Source: Henricia sp. BOLD:AAB3569 (Eukaryota; Echinodermata; Asteroidea; Spinulosida; Echinasteridae). Taken from it: 64,000 bases of DNA. Position 1 is the stretch's first letter. Each line of letters begins with the position of its first letter. The stretch lies in NCBI GenBank assembly GCA_037783545.1, contig JBBELK010000375.1, forward strand, positions 1,364,001 to 1,428,000, in the 5' to 3' direction. Below are positions 1 through 10,130 of the stretch, one piece after another. The position numbers and the translations under genes were made by a program. Below the pieces are notes generated by a model, which saw nothing but the letters and a program-made list of their open reading frames with translations, did no database searches and was not told where the DNA came from.

Positions 1-2600
1 TCTGCAGTCATCCCTGGCCAGTAGTACCTGCACTTCAATTTTCTCAGCGTTTTACTGAGTCCCAAGTGCCCACTGACTTGGCCACCGTGCAATTCCTCAA
101 ACACGCCCTCTCTAAATTTCTCGGGCAGCACTACCAGCCATTTCACCACTTGTCCATCATCGGACTCCCAGCGCTTGCACAAGAGCCCGTCACGAACCTC
201 CAATTGGTCCCACATTGACCAATAAGTCTTGCACGCTGCTGCCATGTGCGACACTACTTCCCATTTAGGGCGGTCCCGCCCTTCTTCTTTGGGTTTCACA
301 ATCCAACCCAGCAACTTATCTTCCAATTGAGCCTGTCTAAGGGCTTCCCTCGACACCTGTGACTGGGCTACGACTCCCCTAACCACGGTATCTTGAGTAT
401 CACCCGAAGGTACCATTTCGGGATCAACATCTAACCCTTGACCGCACTGTTTACACTGCTGCCGTGACAGCCCATCAGCATTGGTATGCTTCTTTCCAGG
501 CCTATGCTCAATGCTGACGTCGTACTGCGAGATGGTTTCAATCCATCTGGCGACCTGACCTTCTGGGTTCTTGAAATTCAAGAGCCACCGCAATGCGGCG
601 TGGTCGGTCCTAACTTTCAGTTTTCTGCCGTATAAGTACTGCTTGAAATATTTCAAGTGTACTACTACAGCTAGCAACTCTCTGCGCGTCACACAGTAGT
701 TGCGCTCTGGTTTACTGAGTTTACGACTGGCGTACGCCAGAACTTTCTCTTCGCCATCCTGGATCTGCGACAACACTGCCCCGATGCCGTCACCACTGGC
801 ATCTGTGTCTAAAATAAAGTCGCCATCAGGAAGCGGATATGCCAGAATTGGGGCAGTTTGGAGTCTACCCTTCAGCTCCTCAAATGCCTCTTGGCACGCT
901 TCACTCCACATGAAGGTCCTTGACTTTTCAGTAAGGGCATGCAATGGGCTTGCAATCTTGGCGAATCCACGAATGTACTTCCTATAGTAGGACGCTAGTC
1001 CCAGGAAGCTACGTACTTCCTTTAAGCATTTCGGGACTGGCCACTCAGCCACTGCCCTGACCTTCTTAGGGTCGGTGGCCACACCTTCTGTCGACACAAT
1101 GTGTCCCAGGTAATTCACTGACTTTTTCAGCAAATGACACTTACTGGGCTTTAATTTAAGCCCAGCTTGTCTCAACCTGTCCAAAACGACGCGGAGACGA
1201 TCTATTGCTTCAGTCTCTGTTTGACCGAAGACAATGACGTCATCCAAATATATCAGCAGAATGTCCCACTGAAGACCGGCCATAACTGTTTCCATGAGCC
1301 GTTCAAAGGTTGCCGGTGCATTGCACAACCCAAACGGCATGCATTTCCACTGATACAGCCCACTTCGTGTCACAAACGCAGACTTTTTACTGGCGTCTTT
1401 GTCTAATGCCACTTGCCAGTAACCAGAGGCTAGGTCTAGCGTAGTGAACCATTTAGCCCCTCCCAATGCGTCAAATGATTCATCGATGCGAGGCACCGGA
1501 TACGCATCCTTTATCGTGGCTGCGTTTAGTCTTCGGTAGTCGACGCAGAAGCGCTTACTACCGTCTTTCTTGTCCACCAGGACTACATTCGCGGCCCAGG
1601 GACTGTTAGAGGGTTCAATTACTCCTCTCTTCTGCAGTTCCCCGACCTGTCTTTGTATTTCTTGTTGGTGACTATAAGGCTGACGTCTAGGCCTTTCTTT
1701 CATTGGCCCGACATTTTCATGAGTCCTTATGTGGTGTTCCACCACATGGGTTCTTCCTATGTCACCTTCTCCCTTTGAGAAGACATCTTGAAAGTCAACA
1801 AGACAGTTGCGGACTTCCTCATGGTACTTAGCCTCTATATTGGCCGTACCCCTCTCATAGAGATCTCGCAAATGCAAGGGAAACCCCTCCACGGCGTTCC
1901 CTTCGCTGCAACTCTTATCTTGCACGGAACCAGCCCCAACCTGGGTAATAACAGCAGCGGTTGTCCCTTTTTTGGCAACTCTGGTTTCTTTACCCAGGTT
2001 TAAAACTCGCAGAGGAATAACTGGTGACCCAAATTCGACCAAGGATCTGGCTAACACTAAGCCCTTCTTTGCCAGGTCACCACCTCCTTCTACGGGTTCA
2101 ACTATGGCTGGCCCTGCCAACTCTTCGCTTCTTCGGGCCATTATACCCGGAACTACTGCTTCGTGACCCGCCGGGATCACTGTCGTTTGGGACACTACCA
2201 CTCGACCAACGAATGGTTCTCCTGCACTGCTAATGCAACCAATTCTCTCTCCATTGATCCTGAGCTCCTTTGCTCGGAAATCCAAATTGCCACCCGTGGA
2301 CACGAGAAAATCCATGCCCAAAATTGCGGGATACTGCATTTCAGTAAAGACTGTCTTTACCGAGTGCGTAATTTTGCCAATTTGGATCTCAACCCAAGCA
2401 GTACCCAATACTGCGAGGGGAGTACCGTCAATTTGCTTAACCCGAATGTCATCCGTCTCCAAGACGGGCCTCTGTTCTTTGGGAATCTGGTAGTACACCG
2501 TACTACTGATTAGGGTATCGGTAGAACCAGTGTCAATAAGAAATCGGCACTTGGTCGCTCTTACCGTCCCTTCCACAAACAGACCATAGCGGGGGCTCAA
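1..2600 (-). CDS. pol: pol region of the Ty3/gypsy element (protease, RT, RNase H, start of integrase)
   Basis: Reading the minus strand gives protease (LIDTGS), reverse transcriptase (LLIYLDDVIVFGQT around 1220-1260), the RT/RNase H connection with FLGLASYYRKYI (about 980-1000), RNase H with DTDASGDG and later a RTDHAALRWLL stretch (about 590-620), then an integrase N-terminal segment with GHLGLSKTLRK near position 30-60. These are standard marks of Ty3/gypsy pol. It replicates the element through an RNA intermediate. The reading continues past the window edge, so the length cannot be given. It directly follows gag on the same strand. Confidence 0.88.
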   Translation of the reverse strand, partial: MSPRYGLFVEGTVRATKCRFLIDTGSTDTLISSTVYYQIPKEQRPVLETDDIRVKQIDGTPLAVLGTAWVEIQIGKITHSVKTVFTEMQYPAILGMDFLVSTGGNLDFRAKELRINGERIGCISSAGEPFVGRVVVSQTTVIPAGHEAVVPGIMARRSEELAGPAIVEPVEGGGDLAKKGLVLARSLVEFGSPVIPLRVLNLGKETRVAKKGTTAAVITQVGAGSVQDKSCSEGNAVEGFPLHLRDLYERGTANIEAKYHEEVRNCLVDFQDVFSKGEGDIGRTHVVEHHIRTHENVGPMKERPRRQPYSHQQEIQRQVGELQKRGVIEPSNSPWAANVVLVDKKDGSKRFCVDYRRLNAATIKDAYPVPRIDESFDALGGAKWFTTLDLASGYWQVALDKDASKKSAFVTRSGLYQWKCMPFGLCNAPATFERLMETVMAGLQWDILLIYLDDVIVFGQTETEAIDRLRVVLDRLRQAGLKLKPSKCHLLKKSVNYLGHIVSTEGVATDPKKVRAVAEWPVPKCLKEVRSFLGLASYYRKYIRGFAKIASPLHALTEKSRTFMWSEACQEAFEELKGRLQTAPILAYPLPDGDFILDTDASGDGIGAVLSQIQDGEEKVLAYASRKLSKPERNYCVTRRELLAVVVHLKYFKQYLYGRKLKVRTDHAALRWLLNFKNPEGQVARWIETISQYDVSIEHRPGKKHTNADGLSRQQCKQCGQGLDVDPEMVPSGDTQDTVVRGVVAQSQVSREALRQAQLEDKLLGWIVKPKEEGRDRPKWEVVSHMAAACKTYWSMWDQLEVRDGLLCKRWESDDGQVVKWLVVLPEKFREGVFEELHGGQVSGHLGLSKTLRKLKCRYYWPGMTA

Positions 2601-2620
2601 ATTAAGACCAGGCAGTGTAA

Positions 2621-4267
2621 TCATTCTTTGCCTGTCTCCCTCTCTCCTCCGCTTCTCTGCTTCTCTGTCAATGCCACCATGTCGCCTTTTGGACCCTCTC
2701 GCATATCCAGCCTTCCCACGGGTCCAACGAGAGGCTGACTGGCGTTTCCCTGATTCTGGAAATTCTGTCTTCGGGGCAGTTTGCATTGACGAGCGAAATG
2801 CCCTTTCTCTCCACAATTGAAACATTTTCGACCACCCGGCTCCACCGTAGGGACTTTTTGTGTCTTATTTGCAGACACGCCCTGGTTTGAACCTTGGCCC
2901 TGAACCCGATCTGTCAAATCTTTCAGAGTTTCAACTAGTGTTTGCAAGGTTCGGGCATGCTCGCTAAAACTCTTCTCTACCATTCCCAATCTTTGTTCGA
3001 CACCGAGATCCGCAGCCCTCGCAAATTTTGCGGGCTTTCTGTCGAGCACTCTTTGCATCTCGACGTTTTCTAAGTTTTCAGTCTCAAGTGCTGCCCGGAT
3101 AGCTTCATCCAGGGTCTTGGGTCGGGCCCTATTTATACCCTCCCGTATTGACTGACTTTCTACCGCATCAAGGTAGTGATTTTTCGCAAGTCGGTCTCGG
3201 GCGTCTTCCTGTATTTCAGGGTACGCCTTCGACGTCAACTCCCGTATTGATTGTCCCATCTCTTGCAAGGACTCTTTGTGGCCCTGACGTCGGTGTCTCA
3301 GCTCGACCAAGAAATTTTCACTTTGTCGGCCAGACCCAAAACGTCTCTCCAGCAACTTGACAATCCCACCATAACTGTAATCTTGTCCCGAATCACCTAA
3401 TGTTCGGAGAGCATTGCCTTGCAAACTAGCTGTTAAGTAGTCTGCAGCTTGCTTCTCGTTCCACTGGTTCACTCGTCGACATGATTCAAAATGTCGGTGG
3501 TATTCTTCCCATGGTACTTTACCACTGTACCTATCAGGGGTAATATTTGGGCGCCGATCTTCGCGCTCCGGACGAGATTCCCTCTCATCACCTCCATAGA
3601 TTCTTTTCGAATTTCTTCTCAATGGCCATTGCCCCACTGAGGAACTTGACTTGTTCTCAGCTGAACTGTCCCTGCATTTCTCGTCAGGACGAGTTGCAAA
3701 ACTTAACAGTTCGCTCTGTAACTTCTTGGGGGTTTCCACCTCCCTATTCACCAAGAACGGGTTGGTCCCTTTCCACCCCTGTTCTGCATTACTTTGACCT
3801 GACAAAAACAACATCAGATCATCCGCAACAGAGCCATCTGCCTCCCTTATAGGTGTACAATCGGCTCGAGGCAATGCCCCTGAGCCCACTCTATAAAGAG
3901 GCGTGCTTGCTACGTGAATCACATCTTTCCTTTGCTTCGGCGCCGTCGCTCCTTCGGGCGATAGGCCGGCATACGACAACTCTTTTGTCGTACCTGAGAC
4001 ATACCCAGATGTCCCCTCAATGGGTAACTGTAACTCAATTTCAGAGTCAACCCAATACTTAGCACGTCTGACCACCTTAGGCGTGCTCTCGTCCACTGCA
4101 CTTACGGAACCCCTAACACTTTCAGAGTTCAACTCTTTCATGGCAGCTTCCAACTGCTTTGCAGAGTGATCTTTTTCCCACCTCAGCAGCTGGGTCTCCA
4201 ACCTAAGCCTATGTAACTCATTTTCTGTACCTGAGGCACCCTGGCTCTTTGCAGCGTCCTCGGTCAT
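2621..4267 (-). CDS. gag: gag protein of the Ty3/gypsy element
   Basis: A 548-residue frame begins with ATG at 4267 on the minus strand. It has a charged N-terminal third, a retrotransposon-gag-like helical middle (WNEKQAADYLTASLQGNALR), a stretch with SFSEHARTLQTLVETLKDLT that could form a coiled coil, and a single CCHC zinc knuckle (CFNCGEKGHFARQC) near the C-terminus. Zinc knuckles bind the element RNA during particle assembly. The frame lies between the putative LTR and the protease region, as expected for gag of a Ty3/gypsy element. No host gene function is implied. Confidence 0.88.
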   Translation of the reverse strand: MTEDAAKSQGASGTENELHRLRLETQLLRWEKDHSAKQLEAAMKELNSESVRGSVSAVDESTPKVVRRAKYWVDSEIELQLPIEGTSGYVSGTTKELSYAGLSPEGATAPKQRKDVIHVASTPLYRVGSGALPRADCTPIREADGSVADDLMLFLSGQSNAEQGWKGTNPFLVNREVETPKKLQSELLSFATRPDEKCRDSSAENKSSSSVGQWPLRRNSKRIYGGDERESRPEREDRRPNITPDRYSGKVPWEEYHRHFESCRRVNQWNEKQAADYLTASLQGNALRTLGDSGQDYSYGGIVKLLERRFGSGRQSENFLVELRHRRQGHKESLQEMGQSIRELTSKAYPEIQEDARDRLAKNHYLDAVESQSIREGINRARPKTLDEAIRAALETENLENVEMQRVLDRKPAKFARAADLGVEQRLGMVEKSFSEHARTLQTLVETLKDLTDRVQGQGSNQGVSANKTQKVPTVEPGGRKCFNCGEKGHFARQCKLPRRQNFQNQGNASQPLVGPVGRLDMREGPKGDMVALTEKQRSGGERETGKE

Positions 4268-4442
4268 ATTGCTCCCTTCCTCTAGCTGGTACCAATACCG
4301 GCAAACTCTACCCTATGAATCTCTGATCAGATTTTTTCACAAGACCAACTTAACCGATTCCAACCATCCCACTTCTGACACCATTTGTGGCGGGTTTCCC
4401 CGGGCCGAACCTCAGTCTGGGAGGATCAAGTCTGACACCATA

Positions 4443-5891
4443 TGTGGCGACGACAAATTCCCTTAAACTAAGATTCTTCCTCGGGCGAGAGTCTACTCAA
4501 AGCGACCTCAAGGCAAAAGGTGCTGGTCCGTTTTGGAGGAAATATACCGCCGGTTGGATATCGGTTGTCAGGCCCTATGATAAATCAGGACTCATAAAAT
4601 AAAGCAAGGGAAGGACAAGGACTTTGTCAGCAACTAATGACAGTTTTATTAATGTTGAACACGTTGGGTGGCTTAATTGTAGGTGTAAACAATTACTTAG
4701 TAAAATAAAGAAAAGGTGGTCTTATATAGGGCTTTCTTGTATTATGACTGACACTTTGTTTCTCAGGGCTTACTTCGGGTGACTGACACACAAGTAAGTA
4801 ATACACTCTAGGGATCAATGAACCTTACAGTCAGTGTTGTGCAGCTGGTTCAATCTAACGTAGCCGGTAAGTTACACGCACACGCAGTAAGTTACACAGC
4901 AGCTCGGTAAGTTACACGCACACGCAGTAAGTTACACAGCAGCTCGGTAAGTTACACAGCAGCTCGGTAAGTTACACGCACACGCATTAATTAAGTTACA
5001 CGGCAGCTCGGTAAGTTATGCGGCAGCTCGGTAAGTTACACGCACTCGCAGTAAGTTACACACACTCGCAGTAAGTTACACAGCAGCTCGGTAAGTTATG
5101 CACAGGCAACAATTAACATTATCCCACAAGTCTGTGAATAACAGCTCTGTACGTGACGCACATGTACGAGCTTATAAGTTATGCACGACTCCCCAGCCTG
5201 TAGCAATGCCCGATGTGTAAGTAATGCACGCTCACTAGTAAGTACTGCACGTTGAGTAAGTAAGGCACGTTGATTAAGTACTGCACGTAGGGTAAGTAAT
5301 ACACATTTACCAGTACGTTGTCTCGCTCAAAATGGCGAACTTCTTGAGCTGACCCACAGCTCGACACAACGTACCTTGCAGCACACGCTACCTTTAGCCT
5401 AAGTCGGTACTTCTACCGCAGTCCGCGTGCCCTTACTCAGTTAATTTAGCACCGTGAACTAGTTAAAGAATGTGGAGCACCCGGGCTCCAAACTTGGACA
5501 CTATTCCGCGCCTAACTCGAAAAGGCATAAGCATCAAACGCTATTAGGAACGACACACGTCCCACCGCAGCGCTGCCTATTACGCCTGCAGACACACTGT
5601 CAATAAATAAACCAATTGCTGCTGCACAACTTACCGACGAACGGTTCGTTACTTTTGCCGGAGCGTTATCAGCTTTCCGTTGACTAGCCGGTACACACTC
5701 GAACACTAGTCCGTCTTCGAAGCTCTCTAGAAACGCTCTCTCTGCCCGCTGGCAGTCACATGCGCGCCCACGGTTACATGCACAGGCGACAGTCGGTGAC
5801 CTCCCCTGCGCGCGCAACCTAATTATGCACAAATACCATGATCCCTATGTTTACTATAATATACTGTTTCGCTACAGTACATAGAACCACA
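4443..5891 (-). repeat. putative 5' LTR of the Ty3/gypsy element
   Basis: The block next to gag starts on the plus strand with TGTGGCGACG and can end at ...GAACCACA (5891), giving TGTGG/CCACA ends that fit LTR rules. Read on the minus strand it has a TATATAAG box (plus 4716-4724) followed about 70 bases later by AATAAA (plus about 4647-4652), the layout expected of U3, R and U5. The outer end is inferred because the matching 3' LTR is outside the window. A second partial copy of the LTR-end/primer-site junction (ACACCAT[A/T]TGTGGCG) lies at 4378-4391. Confidence 0.5.
4862..5300. repeat. tandem repeat of about 20-bp units inside the putative LTR
   Basis: Units of the type GTAAGTTACACAGCAGCTCG and GTAAGTTACACGCACACGCA alternate from about 4862 to 5113 and decay into GTAAGTAATGCACG-like units up to about 5300. 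The repeats sit in the part of the LTR that would be U3 on the minus strand, where repeat number changes are common. It is not a CRISPR array: units follow each other without unique spacers. Confidence 0.8.
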
Positions 5892-6040
5892 TGTATGCGT
5901 GCGGTTTGCAGGCAAGAATTTACGAGTCGGACAGTTGTTTAAGACTTTAATCAAATTGTTTTCTTCAAAATGACTATCAGTATCATTCCTCGGTAAATAT
6001 GAATTATTGTTTCTTATGTATTTTTTTCTTTCCTTTGAAG

Positions 6041-6757
6041 ATTTATGTACGCTTCATCTTGCCACATTGCACTTGCAAAAACAACAGCGAAAGACAGCAG
6101 GCGAGTACAGCAAGGTAATAAGCGCTATTTTCTGAGTAAGCCCAATTTTAAAATGGGGATTGCTATGGTCGAGGAATCAGTTCCTTTCGGCAAGATGCTA
6201 TATCATGTATTGAGCCCAACAAGCCTTAGGACTACTCCGGTTGTACTCGTGATGTCTACAAGAAATTCATCAGTCAAACCTTCATATTAATAAATGCAGA
6301 GATCACACAATTTGAAGGCTTGGTCCAATTTATTTTTCTGAAGAAAAAAAAACAAACAACCTGTCAAACCTCGAAAAGCTGCTCATACATTCTGTTTAAA
6401 AAATATTTTGATGATAGCCCTTTATTTGTAGTACACTGTATCGAAAATCTGTCGCCTTGTAGGGCAAGCACAAAGTGTGAAACCATGCATGTCCTCATGG
6501 AACAAAGAACCCGCCCTACAAGATGGCAGCTATTTGATACAGTATATTGAAGCACATATACCAGCTTAGTCGTTCCAAGTTTAACTCATGACTAGAGCAC
6601 TACAATTGTTCTCGTCCTAAATGTATGATTATATTTCAATGTTTTTTTTATCTTGACAGATTACGTAGATGATCTGTTGATGGAAGTTGCTAGACGTGCT
6701 GCTAAGTCGAAGAAACCAAAGAGAAGACAATTGACACCCCCAAATCTGGCCAGTTAA
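6041..6757 (+). other. possible 3'-terminal exons of an unidentified spliced gene
   Basis: Two exon-like pieces are seen. The first starts after a strong acceptor (polypyrimidine tract ending TTTGAAG at 6040) and could end at AAG|GTAATA (about 6116). The second starts after TTTTTTTTATCTTGACAG (6659) and reads YVDDLLMEVARRAA, then a basic KSKKPKRRQL stretch and a TAA at 6755-6757. Joining them at these sites keeps phase (CAA G|AT TAC). An alternative frame through 6139-6200 (PNFKMGIAMVEES) also has gene-like character. I do not recognise the protein with certainty; the pattern faintly recalls C-termini of transposase-derived THAP/Kolobok proteins, which is only an impression. Confidence 0.3.
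6430..6547. mobile_element. short palindromic element (copy 1)
   Basis: The left arm ACTGTATCGAAAATCTGTCG...CTTGTAGGGC pairs with the right arm GCCCTACAAGATGGCAGCTATTTGATACAGT. A second, more diverged copy of the same palindrome is at about 49107-49235, so this is a dispersed hairpin family rather than a chance stem. Confidence 0.65.
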
Positions 6758-7263
6758 CATGATTATCCCTGCCATTTTAGTAAATTTAACTTGTAATCAA
6801 TCATTGCACTTCATCCTCAAGTAAACTAGAATCTGTAACTGTAAGCCTTGTTGGTATTTTGTTGGCAACAACTGAAGTACACATGGTTTTGGACTATACA
6901 AATTACCTTAAGCTTGGTACTTCGTATGCGTTAGAAACATCATTGTCAAGGGTGTAAACAAAGATCTTTATTAAGCTTGTGTGGAAATACACTAATAAAA
7001 TTACAAAGCACCAATGAAAATAGCTTGAATTAATGTTTCAGCCAATTTTTTTAAAATAACTCCAGGCACTGTTACATGTATTTGACTTTGGAAAATTTTA
7101 TTTAATTACATGTAGGTAGAATCCTGCTCAGCGATGTCATGTTCTATTTGAAATAATAACTATGACCCGACCTTATACAACCAATAACATTAAAGACAGT
7201 TAATAATGATGATAATAATGAGATTTGTAAAGCGCACATATCCACATGCAGGGTGCTCAGTTG

Positions 7264-8728
7264 CCCTGTACACCTTTAGAAAACCCTCGTAGTCTGTTAA
7301 TCTATTTTGTATCTTCATAACAGCACAGGACAGATGTGGAACGCAGACTCTCCTTCCTATAAGAATCCCCAACACCATCTTGTTAGCTGCCGATGAACAG
7401 TGTGCCTGTACTTCCTGTGATTGGAAAACAGTGAACATTTGTTCGTGAATTACCCTTAAAGGCAGAGGCTCGTCGATGCATGCGCGAGGCCAAGTTCGTG
7501 CCACGAAATATGCAGCTCCATGCCTTTGCTATTGGAGCTGCGTAATTCATGGCATGAATTTGGCCTCGCGCAAGCATTGGCCTTTAATGTCGGCCAAATC
7601 ATAATTAGTCTGGCTGTAATTGATGTTATTATATAAGATACTGATTTAATTTGACTTATTTTTTATTTGTCTTTTTGGTTATATTTTATTTACTGATTAA
7701 ACATTGCATTGACAAAACTGTAAATATTTGACAAAACTTACAAATATTTGTAACCCATTTGGAAGTAGCGGTAGGATGAAATGACTCGAACATAGAAAGA
7801 CAAAAGCTAATTAACTTACTGATATTGAGCCATTAAGCCGGGATGTTCTGTAATGAAATCCATGTCTGTCTCGAGGCCATCATCTTGCAAACAATCGCAT
7901 CCACCTCTTTGCAGCATGTCGATTCTGCTACAACTGGCATAGCGCAACAGTTTCCACATGAACACCTGCGTTAAATTTAAATGCACAAGATTAATTTCGT
8001 TACCATAAATTCTCCAAGATGGTGGCTTTTAATACCTTGTGTATCAAACAATTTGAGTGAGAAACTAGTAAATTTTATACCAGGCTAAAAATTGAGTGTT
8101 TCACTCACAAAATCTTAATTTTCTCACTCCCAACAGTTTTTCATGCATCTGCACGTATCAAGGCTTGATTTAGTTATTTTAAAAACAATCTGATCTACTC
8201 TCAACTCCAAAACAGTGATGTCCGACCCGTAAATTCTTGCCTGCAAACCGCACGCATATAACACAGTGCCATTGCCGCGTACACGTACAACAGGACAACT
8301 CGACCTTCGTGGCAGAGCGCTTCTTCTACGGTATCAAACCGTTTTGTGCAAGCGATGAAAGGGGTTTCATTTTCCCTCTTCCGATAAACATTTGTTCACG
8401 GACAAAGATAACTGTTTTCATTATGAAAAACTGACTTTTACAGCCATGAAATGCCGATTGGGGAATGCTAATAATAATCGTCCTCACCGTACCAACCGTT
8501 GTTTATCACTCATTCTTGTATCACGATCGCGTCCATCGCTGTCTACACCGAGGAATTCGCCTGGAGTTTTCCCACTTCTTTCTGGTTCGTACTTGTACGG
8601 AACAACATGACATTTTCGTCTAGGTGTTCACTCATATCTGGAGAGTCTTCGTCAGAAATTTGTGTGTCGAAATCAGACGAATCCGAGGAAATTTTGTCCA
8701 TTTTAGACAACGAGTCAAACGCCGACAT
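7264..8728 (-). pseudogene. broken gene with a P2X7-receptor-type intracellular (P2RX7_C) cysteine domain
   Basis: Three minus-strand exons can be recognised. Exon 1 (8728-8488) starts with ATG, encodes an acidic Ser/Asp stretch (SSDSSDFDTQISDEDSPD), then in another frame VPYKYEPERSGK, and ends at ACG|GTGAGG. Exon 2 (7965-7820) starts after CGCAG and encodes CSCGNCCAMPVVAESTCCKE, then in another frame DFITEHPGLMAQYQ, and ends at CA|GTAAGT. Exon 3 (7414 to about 7264) starts after TCACAG and encodes KYRHTVHRQLTRWCWGFL, then in another frame GRRVCVPHLSCAVMKIQ...DYEGFLKV. Both exon joins keep phase exactly. The CxCGxC..MP..CC, ITEHPG, RWCWG.LG and PSC-like motifs in this order match the zinc-binding ballast domain of P2X7 and its many stand-alone invertebrate relatives. 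Each exon contains at least one frame change, so it is most likely a pseudogene; repeated indel errors in the assembly are the alternative. Confidence 0.72.
7460..7583. mobile_element. TTAA-target palindromic MITE (miniature TIR element; family AGGCACAGGCTCG, copy 1)
   Basis: A 124-bp near-perfect hairpin flanked by TTAA on both sides (7456-7459 and 7584-7587). The ends are AGGCAGAGGCTCG and its inverse, and the central arms contain CGTGCCACGAAAT/GGCATGAATT and GCAGCTCC/GGAGCTGC. It lies in the inferred intron between exons 2 and 3 of the P2RX7_C-type pseudogene. Relatives are at 27628-27751, 30963-31034 and 57476-57608. TTAA duplications are typical of piggyBac and Kolobok transposons. Confidence 0.8.
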
Positions 8729-9262
8729 ATGCACACACAACCGTACGTGAAGCGATGACCCCGGCCAGCCATGTGTTCTGCCGATGACGTCACGGCCTAG
8801 TTTCAAGGTGGGTGCGTGAAAGGGGTTTTTTTGGGGGGCGGGGAAATGGGGTTCAGAAATTGACTCGAACATCGCCAAATTAACACACACAAAGGTTCAA
8901 ACACAAAATAAAAGACTACTTTCATGTAGTATAGTGTCCAACTCATTTATTAAGCACAATTTCCTTCTGTATAAGAGGAAACCTTTATGGGAAAAATACC
9001 AGAACATAAGGAAGAATTTACAATCTTAGTGATAATAGGAAGAAGACCATGAATGCACATTATCTAGCAAGCATGACTTAATAATAATAGGTCTAGATTT
9101 AATGGCACTAAGAACCTCCTCTTCAGAGACTTCGGAGAAACAACTGAAGGTACTGGAACATGACTCATTCAGTTGAACAGAGAGGGGCCCACAAATAGTG
9201 ACATGCTGCCCATCACGAAGTTTCATAATCTTACTGTGAAAGAACTCCGCAAAACTGTCGGC
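8729..9262. other. no gene seen
   Basis: Apart from a G-rich run at about 8825-8845 I see only AT-rich sequence with short chance frames and no splice-flanked coding segment. Confidence 0.5.
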
Positions 9263-9265
9263 CAG

Positions 9266-9857
9266 GGCCCATGTGCATAAAAGGCTACTAGTTTAGCTGC
9301 CAACTAGTGCTTAGTAAGATTATAAATTCCCTAGTTTATACCTACGGAGTTGGCAACTAATTTGTGTTGCATAAAACCTCACTAGGCACATTGCTTACTA
9401 GTTGCATACTAGGACAATTTGGTTTGTAACTGATTTGGGTGCTATGGCCTTGGAGAGGAGGTGATTATGTCAGATACAATAGGCTTGTAGACAAGTTTAT
9501 TGTGTTTGAGCTTCGAACCACATTCCAACTGAGCATAACTCATTTCTAAGGGTCTTTGTAACATTGCATTACTGCCCAGTACTTACAAGTAATCCGTCAT
9601 TGTGAAGCAAAGCTTAGGCACAAAGTTGTTTAGCTCCATGATTCTACGAGCCATGTTGTCCAAAGGCAGACTGATTAGTTGTCATCTAGTGACTTAGAGG
9701 TACCCCAGATCAACTCTAACTTTTGCCAGAATTTTAGAATGTTACTATATCTAGTTGGGTTTTATGCATCACAATTAGTAATCAACTAGGCTTAGTAAGC
9801 AACTTAAGTCCATTTTAGTTGCCAACTAGGCCTAGTAGCCTTTTATGCACATGGGCC
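9266..9857. mobile_element. PIF/Harbinger-like non-autonomous TIR element, short form
   Basis: The ends are long inverted repeats (GGCCCATGTGCATAAAAGGC at the left, its inverse at the right) flanked by CAG on both sides (9263-9265, 9858-9860). The outer 320-odd bases at the left and about 230 at the right are almost identical to the element at 11583-12495, but the centre is different and shorter, so this copy is an internal-deletion derivative of a related element. It has no coding capacity. Confidence 0.85.
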
Positions 9858-9984
9858 CAGATCTTTAGGGCAACTGTGCACAGGTAATGCTTGCGACTCC
9901 TTTGGAGACAGCTTATTGACTACACGAAAAAGGTCACATTGATCAGATTTTGTAATTTGATCACTATGGTACTCTGTCTTTGCT

Positions 9985-10130
9985 TAGATGTTTGAGACAC
10001 AATTAGGGAGGGGGTGAGGGGGACAGTTGGGGTGAGGGGGACAGTTGGGGGAGGGGGGAGGGGGGGGGGGCTGGGGCTGGTAGATCTGAGGGCTGGGGGT
10101 ACCCTCGGCCCCATATCGTGCTGCATATGA
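9985..10130. repeat. G-rich low-complexity block within a degenerate hairpin element
   Basis: Runs such as GGGGGAGGGGGGAGGGGGGG (about 10040-10068) are flanked by GATGTTTGAGACACAATT at the left and CATATCGTGCTGCATATG at the right, which are the ends of a hairpin family also seen at 42222-42403 and 52218-52412. The G-run block could fold into G-quadruplexes. Confidence 0.5.

Larger units (their letters stand above)
1..5891 (-). mobile_element. Ty3/gypsy LTR retrotransposon, cut by the left window edge
   Basis: On the minus strand, from right to left, there are a putative 5' LTR, a gag reading frame with a CCHC zinc knuckle, an aspartic protease motif (LIDTGS, about 2530-2545), a reverse transcriptase with the YLDD box (about 1240-1260), an RNase H with a DTDASGDG motif (about 800), and the start of an integrase zinc-binding region at the window edge. 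The order protease-RT-RNase H-integrase is that of Ty3/gypsy (Metaviridae). Next to the LTR a sequence close to TGGTGTCAGAAGTGGG (minus strand, about 4375-4390) looks like a tRNA-Leu-type primer binding site. As far as visible the element looks fairly whole, so it is probably young, but its 3' LTR and right-hand half of integrase lie outside the window. Confidence 0.9.

Noticed and set aside
4862-5113. Regular repeats that at first sight look like a CRISPR array
   Set aside because: The units are contiguous without unique spacers, sit inside an LTR, and the genome is clearly animal.
8543-8890. Whole 115-residue minus-strand frame as one protein
   Set aside because: Only the part from the ATG at 8728 belongs to the recognisable exon; the C-terminal end in this frame is out of register with the conserved VPYKYEP segment.
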